A stretch of DNA of 64,000 nucleotides from Bettongia penicillata ogilbyi (GCA_023548195.1 JAJHZJ010000311.1:8038811-8102810), one strand, 5' to 3'; positions 45,191-56,749 are shown, counted from the first letter of the stretch. The notes: generated by a model from the letters alone, not told the origin. Numbers and translations are program-made.

Positions 45191-45795
45191 CTCTACCCAC
45201 AACCCCATCCTTCCTCTACTGGCTTTCAATACATCCTTGAAAACAAGAAAAGGTCCCTTAAGTTAATCCACACTATATGACATGTACAGTGTACACTTGG
45301 ACACTGGCTTTCTTCATTTCACTGTCATCCTGAGAAGATGGGAGGGAGATAGCCTTCAATCGTCTTGGGACAACAGAAGTTTTCCTTCCACAGCTGTTGG
45401 AGAGATGGTTTATATTGGTCTTTTGTCTCTAGAATTTATGTTTGCCTTGGGCTTAACTGCCAGACCAGTCTGCTTTACCTGCAAACGCAGAGAGAGTCCT
45501 GCTGATTACGGGTGGGCCCCAGATCCCTCCTTCTCTAGCAAAGGAGAAGCTACACAAGTTTTCAAATCATGTGCAAAGTTTTTCCTGGAAAAACAGCATC
45601 ATATAATTCAACAGGAGTTGATTTCACTTTTGTGGTTCATTTTCTGGCCCCACAATCTCCTGCAATTGGACTTCTGTTCTCACTCCAACACTGAAATGAT
45701 TTTCTTTCAAGTATTGTTTCCTATCTAAATACAATTTGCCTTTTCTTATTTCTCCTCCTTCTAGATTTATGCAGAACTGCATGTTGTAGATTATT
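45191..45795. other. Unassigned stretch with a 148-codon open frame
   Basis: The plus-strand frame at 45282-45728 is among the longest of normal complexity. I recognise no domain, signal or splice context. A frame of this length is expected by chance in 64 kb. Confidence 0.35.
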
Positions 45796-45797
45796 TT

Positions 45798-46147
45798 TCA
45801 GTTGTTCAATCACATCTGACCTTTTGTGACCCTTTGGTCATGCCAACAGCATGCCAATGCTGTTCATGGGGCAAAAATACTGGAGTGGCTTGCCATTTTT
45901 TTCTCCAGTGGATTAAGGTAAACAGAGGTTAAGGGTCACACAGGATCACACAGCTAGTAAGTATCTGAGGCTGTATTTGAACTCAGGTCTTCCTGACTGC
46001 AGATCTAACACTTTATCCACTGAGCTATTTAACGGCCTCCTAGGCAAACAGAAATTTAGTGACTTGCTCAGGGTCAGACCAAGTTTGAACTCAGGTCTTC
46101 CTAACTCTAGGGCCAGTGCTCTATCCATTATACCACCCAGCTGACCC
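45798..46147 (-). mobile_element. Two antisense SINEs, the first RTE-tailed
   Basis: 45798-46030 begins with the tail ('cagttgttcaatcacatctg', 'ttttgtgaccctttgg') and continues 'acacagctagtaagtatctg' and 'tgaactcaggtcttcctgac'. 46040-46147 is a second truncated copy ('cttgctcagggtcagacc', 'aactcaggtcttcctaac', 'ccattataccacccagctg'). Confidence 0.85.
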
Positions 46148-46494
46148 ATGTTATAGATTTATCCAGTTTAAAAATTTTCTCCTCTGTTTTTCTAAACACC
46201 ATGTACTTAGTGGTCATTCCTTGATGATGAAGATAATTACCTTCCCTTCTCCCATGCTCCCCTCCCATTCTAGTCACCTTTACTCTACAAAGCCTTTTCT
46301 TTCTGAGAATATCCTAGGGCTGAAGTACCCATCATACTCATACCATAGCAGAGTGGTCACATGACTGTAACTGCCTTCCCCTCGCTCCCTGTTTCCACGA
46401 CTCCCAAGCCAACGCCTCTAGCAAGGACTGCTCATTTTCTTTCTGGTTGCTCATCTCTAGCCATCTTAAAAGATAACCTTCTTTAGAGATAACG

Positions 46495-46740
46495 GAATTC
46501 ATATCTAAATGGCATTTTATGGTTTTCAAAATGTTTTCTTCATAACAACCCCATGAAGTAGACAAATACTTTACGTTATGACAATTTGAAGATGAGGAAA
46601 GTGAGGCTCAGAGAAGTCAGATCATTGGCTTATTCCTGGGTCCCTCGGCCAGTGGTTATTAGAGTAACACTAGAATCCTGGCTCTGCCGATGACTGCCTC
46701 GGTGATGTTGGGTGAATTATTTAATTTCTCTGGACGTTGA
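46495..46740. mobile_element. MIR-type SINE pieces in opposite orientations
   Basis: An antisense piece (46495-46630, 'tgaagatgaggaaagtgagg') is followed by a sense piece (46655-46740, 'agaatcctggctctgccg', 'ttatttaatttctctgg'). Confidence 0.6.
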
Positions 46741-46757
46741 AGGGAAGCTCTCGTTCT

Positions 46758-46815
46758 CATATATACATGTAAACATATATATGCATACACACATATATGT
46801 ACATGTGTATATGGT
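46758..46815. repeat. TA/CA-rich microsatellite
   Basis: 'atatatacatgtaaacat'-type units. Confidence 0.85.
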
Positions 46816-47175
46816 TATCCTTTATTTTTGAAGAATATCAAAATGATGTCACGATGTTGGGGTCAAGGTACAGTGAGTCTGATTATGGCTGATCAGAAAA
46901 ATATGAACTTGGAAGGCTCCACCACAGCTCAGGCATAAATAGTCTATATGAACACTTGGAGTGGAGATGTCTAAATTTGTGCATCTCATGTTTCTTTTGA
47001 GTCCCTTCTTTGATGTGGGCACACTGTACCAGGTGGTCTTATGCCAATGTTTCCTGTCTCACAACTGATGCCACAGTTCTTCAGACAGACCTTGAGAGTG
47101 CCCTTGTATTGCTTCTTCATGTGAATATTTGCCTTGTGTGAGTTCTCCGTACAATAGTCTTTTAGGCAAACTATC
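46812..47175 (-). mobile_element. Non-LTR retrotransposon C-terminal fragment, antisense
   Basis: The reverse complement gives 'KRLLYGELTQGK' near 47145-47175, then a stretch ending 'CLSCGGAFQVHIFLISHNQT'. These resemble the tail of a RTE/L2-like LINE polyprotein (LxGELxxGKR followed by a CxxCGRxFxxxIGLxSHxRT zinc-binding motif). Frames are broken. Assignment to clade is uncertain. Confidence 0.6.
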
Positions 47176-47374
47176 GGATTTCTGCGTTAAGACTTTTGGG
47201 ACACACCATACAAAACAAAGGGTCTGGAATAGATTTTTTAAAAGATTTTTTCTATTGCTAATTCTATGTTCCTTTGATCCTGTGGCTCCTATAGCAGGGG
47301 TCTTTCCATTCTACCATGCAGCCTCTAATTTTTTGGGAGGTCCTCACCTATGATTTAATTGGTATAGGTGAGTA

Positions 47375-47545
47375 AACTCCCTCTGTCAAAGTAGATCAGT
47401 TCTACTCTGCAATTTATGACTTAACAAACCTGCCTGGGGACATTGTTAGGTTAAGTGACTTACCCAAAGACTCATTATCAATAGGGAGCAAGAGGTTGGA
47501 TTTGGAACGGAGTCTTCCTAACTCAAAATTTCCTTTCATACTTGA
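47375..47545 (-). mobile_element. MIR-type SINE variant, antisense
   Basis: 'aaactccctctgtcaaagta', 'attgttaggttaagtgact', 'ggagtcttcctaactc'. Confidence 0.7.
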
Positions 47546-47679
47546 TAACAACATATCAGAAGGCTTTATCTTGACCTCCTCTTCCAACTAACAACACCGC
47601 TATCTAGATTCCTAATTTTCATTGACAGGATAATATTATATATTTGTGTTATGCTTTGAGTGTTTCAAGACATATTCAT

Positions 47680-47945
47680 TAGGGCATCTAGGCAGTACAG
47701 TAGATAGAACATAGAGCCTAAACTCAGGGAGACCTGAGTTCTAATCTGGCCTCAGACCCTTATTAGCTTTGGAACCTTGGGCAAGTCACTTAACTTCTGT
47801 TTTCCTCAGTTTCCTCATTTGTAAAATGGGGATTATAATAAAATGGGATAATAACACTGCATCTGGGGTTGCTGTGAGGATCAAAAGTGTAAAGCACTTA
47901 GCACAGGGCCTAGCACAAAGTAAGTGCTATATAAATGGTAATTAG
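47680..47945 (+). mobile_element. MIR-type SINE, full length
   Basis: 'gggcatctaggcagtacag', 'gggagacctgagttctaat', 'ttgggcaagtcacttaact', 'cctcatttgtaaaatgggg', 'gttgctgtgaggatcaaaag' and the L2-like tail 'caaagtaagtgctatataaa'. Confidence 0.95.
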
Positions 47946-48109
47946 TATTCATTCATTCATTTAACAAATGTTTATCAAACACCTAGTGGGCATAAGGCCT
48001 GGTGCTCAGCCCTTTCTAACTTTTCTTCATTGAACAAAAACATTTCTTCTTAGAGGCCTTCACATTTATCATCTCACTTTTTCTTACAACCCAGTAAGCT
48101 AAGAGTAAA

Positions 48110-48360
48110 CATTCTCCTGGTCTCCCAGATTTGTAGCCTTTGAATTATTTTAAGCATTTCTCTCCTTCATTCCCTACATCCCATCTTCCATCTCTGAATT
48201 CTGTTGTGTGGACCCTTTCTTTGCAATACATCTCAGATCATCCCATCATAAATGGTTGTCCTTATTCAGTAGCTACACAGCCCACTTCCTTTCTTTTCAG
48301 TTCTCCAACTACCCACAAGGACCCAGGCTTTGTCTGCTGCCCTCCCCACCTCTAAGCTCT
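48110..48360 (+). mobile_element. Possible L2 LINE body fragment
   Basis: 'ttaagcatttctctcctt' and 'ccctccccacctctaagctc' resemble the L2 3' body. The evidence is weak. Confidence 0.35.
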
Positions 48361-48629
48361 TGTTACCACCTTTCAGGCTGAACATAACTGACTAGAATAT
48401 TTTTGTTCAACTATTTCATAATTTATTCATAACAGCTGAAAAATCTTCCCAAATGTAGAAAGGAGGGGTCTTGAGACAGCAGTCATACAGGGATGTGCTG
48501 GGGCATACCTTTAAATATTTCCAGTTCTGTAGGCTCCATCAGGTCTTGTATTCTGTTGGCAAAAGCTTCAGGAATACAGGGTCACTTCTTTGCCATAACG
48601 AGACTTTGGAGTGGGACTTTAGTGAAATC

Positions 48630-48810
48630 TAACTGGGGAGAGAAATCTAGTATATAATGAATTATGATGCAAATTAAGAAGTGATAAATGCACAGGAGAC
48701 ATACAAAGTGCTGTCGGAGATCCAAGGAAAATATCTTTTGAGGGTAAGATTATGAAAGGCTTCATGGAGGAAGTGGAATCTGGACTGGACCTTGCAAAGG
48801 TTTTTGACTT
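48630..48810 (+). mobile_element. Unnamed ancient dispersed repeat, copy 7
   Basis: 'gataaatgcacaggagac', 'gaaaggcttcatggagg', 'ctggactggaccttgc' match the middle of the dispersed family. Confidence 0.5.
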
Positions 48811-49214
48811 TCATTTCCAATGCAAGAGTAAACCCATGGCTTGTATTTGCTGTGAAATCCTAACGTAGATCATTTTAACAGTATTCTTCACATACAGCTT
48901 GTGATTCTCATATTAAATTTCTGTCAAGTGGTACAGTTAATATTGGTGTTGCTAATATGAATTCATTATTGCTAACCTTTAATCTCTTTTAACAGTGAAG
49001 TAATACAGTTATAATTATTTGCATCTTTATTTAGAGTGATTTCTATAATCCATTAGGCAGTAGTTGGAAAATTCACAGAACTAGAAATCCTGAGTTGGTC
49101 ATTAAATTGTTATGTGAACTTGAGCAAATCACTAACCTATTTGACTCAGAATTTCCTCATCTTTCAAGGAGATGATAAAAAAATCATGGCATTATTGAAA
49201 TCATCTAATCTAAT

Positions 49215-49222
49215 TTCTAGAC
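49215..49222 (+). repeat. hAT 8-bp target duplication, left
   Basis: 'ttctagac' is repeated as 'gtctagac' at 49418-49425 (7/8). Confidence 0.8.
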
Positions 49223-49417
49223 CAAAAGTTCTTAACTGCTTTTGTGTCATGGACCACCTTGGAAGCCTGGTGAAATCTATGGATTCTTTCTCAAAATAGT
49301 GTTTTTAAATGTATAAATTAAAATACATAGGATTACAAAGGAAACAAGAATATGATGAAATACAGTTATTAAAAGATTAAGAAAATGAGTTGGTGAACCA
49401 TACATTAAGAATTCTTG
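49223..49417. mobile_element. hAT miniature element (second family), copy 2
   Basis: The 195-bp element starts 'caaaagttcttaactgc' and ends 'cattaagaattcttg'. Inside are 'gtcatggaccaccttgg', 'ctatggattctttctc' and 'taggattacaaaggaaac'. The 8-bp flanking duplication is nearly exact. No coding capacity. Confidence 0.9.
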
Positions 49418-49479
49418 GTCTAGACAAAAGCACGAATTCTACCTAAAATATGCTTGGCAAACATTAATTTATCCTCCAC

Positions 49480-50035
49480 TTAAATTTAAGGCATCCAGGG
49501 ACAGGAAACTCATCATTTCCTTAGACAACCTGTTCCATTTTTAGAATGTTTGAAATTTTTTCCTTAGGTTAAGCCAAAATCTACTTTCCTGTACTGTCTG
49601 CTAATTAATTCTTGGTCTTTCCTCCTGGACAAATAAGAATATTTAATCCCTCTTCTACAAGAGGCATCAGTTTCTTCAATCCATCCTTATATGACATATT
49701 TTTCAGTTCTTGCCCTATTGGGTTGCCCTCCTCTGGATGTGATGTAGTTCATCAGTATCCTTTCTAAAATATGGTGTCTATCATTGGACACCATATTCCA
49801 GATTCCGTATTGACAGGGCAGAGTTTAGAAGAGATTTCACCTCTCTTACTTTGGAAATCATACTTCTATTAGTGTACCTTAAGATTATATTAATTTTCGA
49901 CTACTGATTCATACTGAATTCAACAAAATCTCTAGAGAATCTTCATATAAATGATATCTCATCCATCTTATATTTAAGTAATTTAATTTTGGAGCCTAAA
50001 TGTAAGACTTTACATTTATTCCTATGACATTTAAT
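49480..50035 (-). mobile_element. L3/CR1 LINE 3' region, antisense
   Basis: 'caacctgttccatttttag', 'ttgccctcctctggatgtg', 'ccatattccagattccg', 'acagggcagagtttagaaga' and 'gtgtaccttaagattata' follow the antisense L3/CR1 order. A second antisense copy lies at 59580-60200. Confidence 0.75.
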
Positions 50036-50455
50036 TTTGGATGTTTTACTCTTTTCTTCTGGCTGGTCACGATCTTTTGGGATCCTGATTCTGTTATCTT
50101 GCAACTCAGGTAACCTGAAAGGATGGAGAGTAGAGGAGGGTATTTTGATGACTCTTTTCCCACTTCTTCCTTGCTCCCACAGATATTCAGCAAAAACTGG
50201 ACAAATTGTGAATGGATCAAGAGGATCGCTTAGTCATGAGTCATTCATATCACATATGTAAATTAAAGGAGACTACGATGGGAGGATAATCTCCAAAGTG
50301 GAAATTGAATTTTTAACATGGATGTTTGTAGTATCCATTAGAAATGTATTTGGTAGGCTTATGGTGTATGTGTGTGTACGAATATATTTTCATAAAATAT
50401 ATTAGTATGTATAATGTTAGTATCTCTTTATCTCCTTAGTGTGTATCTAAATTAG
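50036..50455. other. Unassigned non-coding stretch
   Basis: Nothing is recognised; opposite-strand frames at 49996-50261 overlap and look like chance. Confidence 0.4.
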
Positions 50456-50459
50456 TTTA

Positions 50460-51020
50460 CATCCTTAGCAAAGATCCAGATGTAATGTATGTATGTATAT
50501 ATATATGCATACCTGTATTAGCAGATCTACATATATATCTATGCATGTATATATTGGCTGTTGTCCTTTGTTCTTGAAGAGGACCAAAATGAAATCACTA
50601 TGTAATAAATGACATATATGTATATCTATAAGCACATGGATGTATGTCTATGCATGCATATGGATATATGCATATCTACATTAATAGATCTATGTGTATA
50701 TAAATATACTACACTATGCTTATGTATAAGTATATAAAGATGATATACATATGTCTATAATATATGTATATATAGATATATGTCTTTATTAGTTTATATA
50801 TACTAACAAATGTGTACTATAGATATATGCTAATAGTACTTATATGCTCTTATAGAATATACTACATCACTATACTATATACATTATATATAATATCATA
50901 TATTACATAATCTAGATACATGTATATATCTATGTATACATGTATGACATATCTATGTTAGTATATATATGATATATTTGCATATCTGTATTAGATTTAT
51001 AGATTTATATATAGAGTTAT
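50460..51020. repeat. AT-rich microsatellite field with a LINE tail remnant
   Basis: About 560 bp of tatata, atgtat, atctat and similar units. Inside it, 50556-50600 ('gctgttgtcctttgttcttg', 'gaggaccaaaatg') is an antisense remnant of the LINE 3' end also seen at 46815 and, in sense, near 63520. Confidence 0.85.
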
Positions 51021-51084
51021 AATATAGATTTATAAAGACCCCTTCATATGTGTTTTAAGAAAGATGGGCATTAATGCAAGTGCC

Positions 51085-51385
51085 TAGAACAATTCCAAAG
51101 GACTCATGATGGAAAATGTCATCCATATCCAGAGAAAGAAGTATAGAGTCTGAATGCAGAGCAGAGCAGACTATTTTCTTTTGTTTTTTCATTCTCATGG
51201 TTCCTCCCATTTGTTCTAATTCTTCTATACAACATGACTAATGTGAAAATATGTTTAATAGGAATGTATATGTAGAGCCTATATCAGATTACATGCCATC
51301 TTAGGGAGGAGAGAAAGGTGGAGAAAATTTAAAACTTATGGAAGTGAATGCTGAAAACTAGAAACAAATAAATTAAATTGTTTTT
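51085..51385 (+). mobile_element. L1/HAL1-type 3' end, copy B
   Basis: 'aaggactcatgatggaaaat', 'gtcatccatatccagag', 'caacatgactaatgtg', 'ttacatgccatcttaggg', 'aaacttatggaagtgaatg' and an A-rich 'aaacaaataaatta' tail. It aligns along its length with 22685-23005. Confidence 0.75.
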
Positions 51386-51719
51386 TAAAAAAGGATGGGA
51401 ATTTAAGAATATTTTGAAAGACCAAGTTTTGTCAACTCTTAGTGCAATGGCATATATTAGAATGAAAATTTTTATTTCAAAGTAAAACTGTAATAATTGC
51501 AACTATTTTATTTAAAGTATATTTGCACAGATAGATCTTACAGCAAATTAATAAAAATATTTTTAAAAATTATTGCATCACCATTCAACTCATAAGAGAG
51601 GTACTATTCAAGCTAGGAAATGAATACTTAACATTACTAGAGTAGTTATTAAATACATACTAAACTGAACCATGGTGACTTTGTCTTATCTCTTAAAATC
51701 TCACCTGTCTTTTTGATGA

Positions 51720-51870
51720 GGTCAGAGGTTATCTAGTTCTCAATTTTATTTTATGGAGAAGTATATTGAGATTGAACAAGTTGAAATGTTTTGCCCAAGA
51801 ACACATGGATATCAGTTTCAAAGTCGGGATCAGAAACAAGGAGTCCAGAATCTCATTCTAGAGTTTTTGA
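51720..51870 (-). mobile_element. MIR-type SINE, antisense, diverged
   Basis: 'gaggtcagaggttatctag', 'ttttgcccaagaacacatgg', 'agtccagaatctcattctag'. Confidence 0.6.
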
Positions 51871-51929
51871 AAAAATTAAAAGCAATATTGAAAATATGGA
51901 ATATTAGTGTTATAACTTTTTTTGGTGAA

Positions 51930-52215
51930 TAAGAGCCAGACACAATGGATAGAGGGCTGGACTTGGAGTCAGGAAGACCTGAGTTCAAATCCTGCCACTG
52001 TGTGTGACTTTGGTCAAGTCATTTAACCTCTGTCTGCCTCAGTTTTCTCATGTGTAAAATCAAGATAATGATAGCACTTACCTCTCAGATATGTTGTTAA
52101 GGATCAAATGATATAATATGTGTAGAGTGCTATATAGTAGGTACTATAGAGTAGGTACCACAGACATAGTAGGTACTGTAGACATAGTGGGTAGTATGTA
52201 AATGTTGGCTATAAT
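51930..52215 (+). mobile_element. MIR-type SINE with expanded tail
   Basis: 'acaatggatagagggctgg', 'ggagtcaggaagacctgag', 'gtcatttaacctctgtctg', 'ctcatgtgtaaaatcaag'. The tail holds four or five imperfect tandem units containing 'agtaggtac' (52135-52195). Confidence 0.9.
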
Positions 52216-52309
52216 TTTAATTATGATTATAACAATAATTATTAATTTTATTGTTCCAGGGAAATACCAATGTGGAAATCCCCTCCCCTTAAGTAGATAG
52301 GTAGCTAAT

Positions 52310-52455
52310 CCGTGACTGTTTTAGAAAGTTTCCTGAGGCACTAAGAGTTTAAGAGACTTTGCCAATGGTCAAAGATAGCATGCTCTAGAGAGAACCTGAC
52401 TGAACCCAGGTCTTCCTTACTCTAAAGCTAATGCCCTAGTCACTTACTGTTGTTG
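52310..52455 (-). mobile_element. MIR-type SINE, antisense, diverged
   Basis: 'gtttaagagactttgcc', 'tgaacccaggtcttcctta', 'aatgccctagtcacttac'. Confidence 0.65.
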
Positions 52456-53795
52456 CCTCTGTTGTGACACCTGCTTAGATAATTGTTTTTTTAAAGGCCA
52501 TTTGTTTAAGGCACAATGACTTCTCTAAGCTGGTGGCCCTATAAGGAACTTTTGAAGTGCTATCCTAGAAGCTCATTTAATAATATTCCCTTTGGAAGTA
52601 TACCACATTAAACTCAGGCCATCTCATTCAATCTCAATGGGCAGTTACAAAGGTTATGTAATAGGAGCAAATATTTGTTGTCAGCTTGTAAATAACAGAA
52701 GGAAAAAAAAACTTTGCATGCCTTCATTTTGTAGTATGTTTACAAGTCAAAAATGTCTTTCATCTTTCCGAATCACATAATTTTATTTGAGCTAAGTAGG
52801 AAGAAAGGCAGCAAACAGGGAGAGGGGACTGTTTGATTGTGTACAAAAGTGATTTCTCTATATAAATGTGTCAGAGATGCCTGGAGGTCCAATTTAGAAG
52901 TGAATTAAACAAAGACAGTAGTCCTTGGTCCTTGTTTTTGCTTTTTGGGGGGTTTCTTGGGCCCAAAATTATAGGTACAGTTGGTAGATAAGTATAAAGT
53001 GAATCAAAGCAAATTCCCGCTTAAGATGATTTGTTTCATTTTTTTGGAAATAGACAGACTAAATGTTCTTAAACATTTCTGTAAACTCAGATGTGTGGAA
53101 ATGTTTCCCAAATAGGGCTTTTCTCATGAGATTACTAAGGAAGATGGATGATAAATCCCCTTGCCATATTTTAGATGGTTAAAATGAATCACCAACAGCC
53201 AGTCCTTGACTAAGAGAGTCAAGCGAAAGCTAGAAATTAGTATGCCCAACCCTGATGTCTTCTCTTAGTTTGCAGATCCTTATATTTTTATAATTAATCA
53301 TATCAAGGGAACAATTTACATGTCTATTGTAGATGTCAGACTTCCAGTAAAGCAGCTATTTCCTTGTGAGTACTTAATAAATATAAGTTGATAAAAATTA
53401 TCCAACCATTGAAGGGAGGATTTGTTAACATTTCTGTAGCTATCTATTTTTATTATTCGTAACACCTAAACCATATCATCAGAGCCCTGATATCCCAGGT
53501 TGCCATGTACTATATAAAGAAGTAGTAATAGGAATTAAGAAGGTGAAATCAAGAAGACTGGTTAGCCCAGACTATATATGCAGAGAATTCTGTGATGGAA
53601 GTAGTGTAATTTTGAAATCAATGAGAGAGAGACTTTCAAGATATTTCAAGAGAGAACAATACTAATCAGTTGGTATTGATACTATGCAGATAGCATAATT
53701 AACAGAAAGAAAAGAAGCAAAGTCAACAAGAAGACATTAGCAATAATAAACTCATATAACCATTTTCATATCTCTGGAAAATCTTTATGAAAATG
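52456..53795. other. Unassigned, largely repeat-free stretch
   Basis: I recognise no repeat or gene over about 1.3 kb. The lack of SINE and LINE fragments is unusual for this window, and this makes it a candidate for conserved non-coding sequence. Confidence 0.35.
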
Positions 53796-53799
53796 AACT

Positions 53800-54610
53800 A
53801 TACATACGTCAAGGGCAATCATGGTGAGAATATGAGAAAGGAATGGGTAAGTTTTTGAAAATGATTTTCTGTTATAGTCAATGTCTTTACCATCGTGTAA
53901 AGACACTCTTCTGTGTCAAGAAAAAAGAATTGTATTTATTGTCTGTGGATAAAAAATGGTTTTGATTTGGGAGAGTACAGCAAAGTTTTCACTCCTTGAC
54001 ACCTTCAATAGTGTCTCCAATGGATGTCTTCATAATATTCAAGATTCCTTGATATATGTAACCAGAAAGACAACTGTTCAAAAATTCTCTGGTTATCAAA
54101 TCAATATCAAGTGAGTCATAAAAAAGGATGTGTGTTTACTGAAAACATTCACTCCCATCATTGAGAATATCCTTCACGGAGTCCAAATGGAAGAAGAATT
54201 TCCAGTGGATAGTGAAATCTTCCACATACCAGATTAGCAAATGACATAGTATTGATCACATAAAACTGCAAAATACCATAGAGCCGTCTCAACCAGATCT
54301 AAGACCATTTAAAAGAACTCAGTCTAACATTTCATAGAGGAAAAACCAAATGGATAAAGAACGACTACTGTGCAGATAATGATGTACAATAGAGAAGGCA
54401 GTCCATTAACCTAGACCATTAGTTCATGTATCTTGGACTGGCCCATTGGTAGGGCAGAGTTTAGAAAAATGCCAAGCAATAATTAGGAACCTTTGAGAAT
54501 ATGTATGTAATGAGAATATTGAGACATATAGGAAAAAATGGCTTGTTTGCAAATTAAAAGAAATCTCCTATATACAAAGATTAAATCAGAGAGTGAACAG
54601 AAAGGAATTT
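53800..54610 (+). mobile_element. RTE-clade LINE reverse-transcriptase fossil
   Basis: Broken sense frames keep the RT order of RTE elements. 'KKKELYLLSVDKKWFD' (about 53920-53970) corresponds to the FVDYEKAFD motif. 'DVCLLKTFTPIIENI' (about 54128) matches the GDxxSPKLFTAxLENIF block. 'LANDIVLIT' (about 54234-54260) corresponds to the FADDIVLI catalytic box, with the first Asp of the pair changed to Asn. 'TKWIKNDYCADNDVQ' (about 54345) is downstream. Stops and frameshifts abound. Confidence 0.75.
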
Positions 54611-54675
54611 ATTATTTGTTTTGATTCTACTTTTATTGAATTAAAAACAGTAAACACAAAATGAAATAACATGAT

Positions 54676-54722
54676 TTTTAATATTGAGTTTAAAAGTTGA
54701 AATTAATGTTAAATTCTTAAGC
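54676..54722 (+). repeat. Direct repeat flanking a SINE, left copy
   Basis: This 47-bp segment with the core 'tttaaaagttgaaattaat' aligns with 54970-55016 with about six mismatches. Confidence 0.8.
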
Positions 54723-54968
54723 TAGATGGCATGGTAGAGTGCTGGACTAGGAGTCACAAAGACTCATCTTTGTGAATTCAAATCTGGTTTTAGGTACTTA
54801 GTAGCTCTGTGACCCCTTGGTATGTCACTTAATCTTGTTTGCCTCAGTTTTCCTGTAAAATGAACTAGAAAATGAAATGTCAAACCACTCTAATATCTTT
54901 GGCAAGAAAACCTAAAATAGGGTCACAAAGAGTTGGAAACAACTGAACAACAGTAATAGTAATGAGAC
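54723..54968 (+). mobile_element. RTE-tailed SINE between direct repeats
   Basis: 'gatggcatggtagagtgctg', 'gctctgtgaccccttgg', 'atgtcaaaccactctaat', 'ggcaagaaaacctaaaat', 'agttggaaacaactgaac'. The flanking 47-bp repeats are much longer than a usual retroposon target duplication. Confidence 0.9.
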
Positions 54969-54969
54969 T

Positions 54970-55016
54970 TTTAGTTTTGACTTTAAAAGTTGAAATTAAT
55001 CTTAAATACTTAAACT
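54970..55016 (+). repeat. Direct repeat flanking a SINE, right copy
   Basis: This is the partner of 54676-54722, sharing an uninterrupted 19-base core. Confidence 0.8.
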
Positions 55017-56745
55017 AAAAATATTTAATGACTTTAAATGAATTTTTTAACTTAAATGCATTGTCTATTTTTAATTAATTTCAATGCTAATATCTCTAAT
55101 ATTGTTTTAAGATTTTGGGCCCCTCCCATCTTCTAATCCACAAATGGACTGGTTTTACATACAAGATTACATAGACTCAATTGAAAGGAATTGGAGAGGT
55201 CATCTATTCTAATATTCCACTTAGTGGCAAAAATCTTCTTCACAAGGTTCCAAACACATGGTCACTTGGGCTATCCCTCAACCCCTTGAATGACAAGGTA
55301 CTTACCGCTATATGAGGCAAGTAGTTCCATTTTTGTACAGTTGTTGAAAAGTTCAAAGGATTTTATTACTGGAAATATAAAAAAAGACTTCATTATAGCA
55401 CAGTTTCATCTATATCTCCCAAAAGTCATCCTCTTTTTATTTTTTTTAAGATCCTATTTGAGTCTATATTAGATTAAATGGGCCAATTTTAAATGGATTG
55501 CCCTTTGTAATTGTAAATCTCTTTCATTTGCCATTCACGGGTATGTCGTAGATTCCTTTCTAATCCAATTTTAGATGACTTTTCAGTAGACTTCATTTTT
55601 GTCTAATCATAGAAAAAAACAAAATACTATTTCAATTACCTCAGCAGAAGTCTGCATAATGCAGAGCGAGCCTGAGGTGAGAAGCAATAAAACAAATAGT
55701 TATTTTCATTACTTACCTGTTAAAACAGAGAATGAAAGTGAAATATAATAATTTGTATTTGAAAGATCAAAGTTAAATTTACTTTTTGACAGACATTTAA
55801 TAAAGCACGAGAAAGTCATATGTGAAGAACATGAAGCCTACCTTGTAGTAAACATCAGCTGGCATTCCTTGTAGTTCTTGGTGGTCCAAGTTCCCCGTTT
55901 TATATTTCAAAGGATATGAATGAAGACAGCTTTACAGTTGCTCTTGGGTTTCTTGCCTGAAAGAACCCTTTTACAATTCTGAAATGGGAGGATTTTATAT
56001 TGATTGTTTAATAGCCATGGTCTTTCAAGAACCCAGCAATTTACATTTGCAGTCATATTTCCAATGGGAATAAACCAGCTTCTTCTAGCCCATGAATATA
56101 TCATTCGCTATTATCCATGTCAACTACCTACTTTTTTTAATTGTTTACCTCTGGTTTCACTATTGTATCTGGCATTTCCAAACAATTTAGGGATTTTTTT
56201 GTTTAATTAAAAGCGTGCATAGCGTTCTTTCTAAATTACGTGTCACTGTTGTGATTGTAATTCCTGGCAATTTAATGGCCAATGGAGAGGAAAAGCTTTG
56301 AAATAACTTTTCCTTTGGCACAAATCAATTACCAGTATTCAAACATTCAAACATCTGACAAAAGCTGTAGTGACAGATACTAGAACAAAGCAGTTTCAAA
56401 ATGTTATTTTAGAATTCTTAACCTTTCCTGTTTTCTCTAACTAGATGTTTTCAAGTACAGTATGTGATCATAAAAATAGCACCAGTTATTTGATTTCAGC
56501 AACATAAATCTTGCTCTCCAGATTTCCCTATATCCTTTTGCTTTAAGCATTTTCCTGAGTTAATTTAAAAAGAAATCCATCTGATTTTGGTAACAGGTTT
56601 CTAGGTATTATGGTAGTTATTGAGCTAGGGTCAATACTTAAAAAGTAGAAATTGTCCCTTGCAGTAGGAGATGCAGTTGGCTTTAAGTCATGGAAGTCTT
56701 TTTTTTTTTAAACTTTCCAAAGCACAGATGATAAAGGTATGTTTT
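55017..56745. other. Unassigned, largely repeat-free stretch
   Basis: Apart from possible traces of an L3/MIR-like piece near 55190-55300, I see no repeat over about 1.4 kb (55300-56745). Short frames have no domain. It is a candidate for conserved non-coding sequence. Confidence 0.35.
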
Positions 56746-56749
56746 TCTG

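Noticed and set aside
45282..45728. 148-codon plus-strand open frame as a possible gene
   Set aside because: Normal-complexity translation but no domain, no splice signals and no promoter or poly(A) context.
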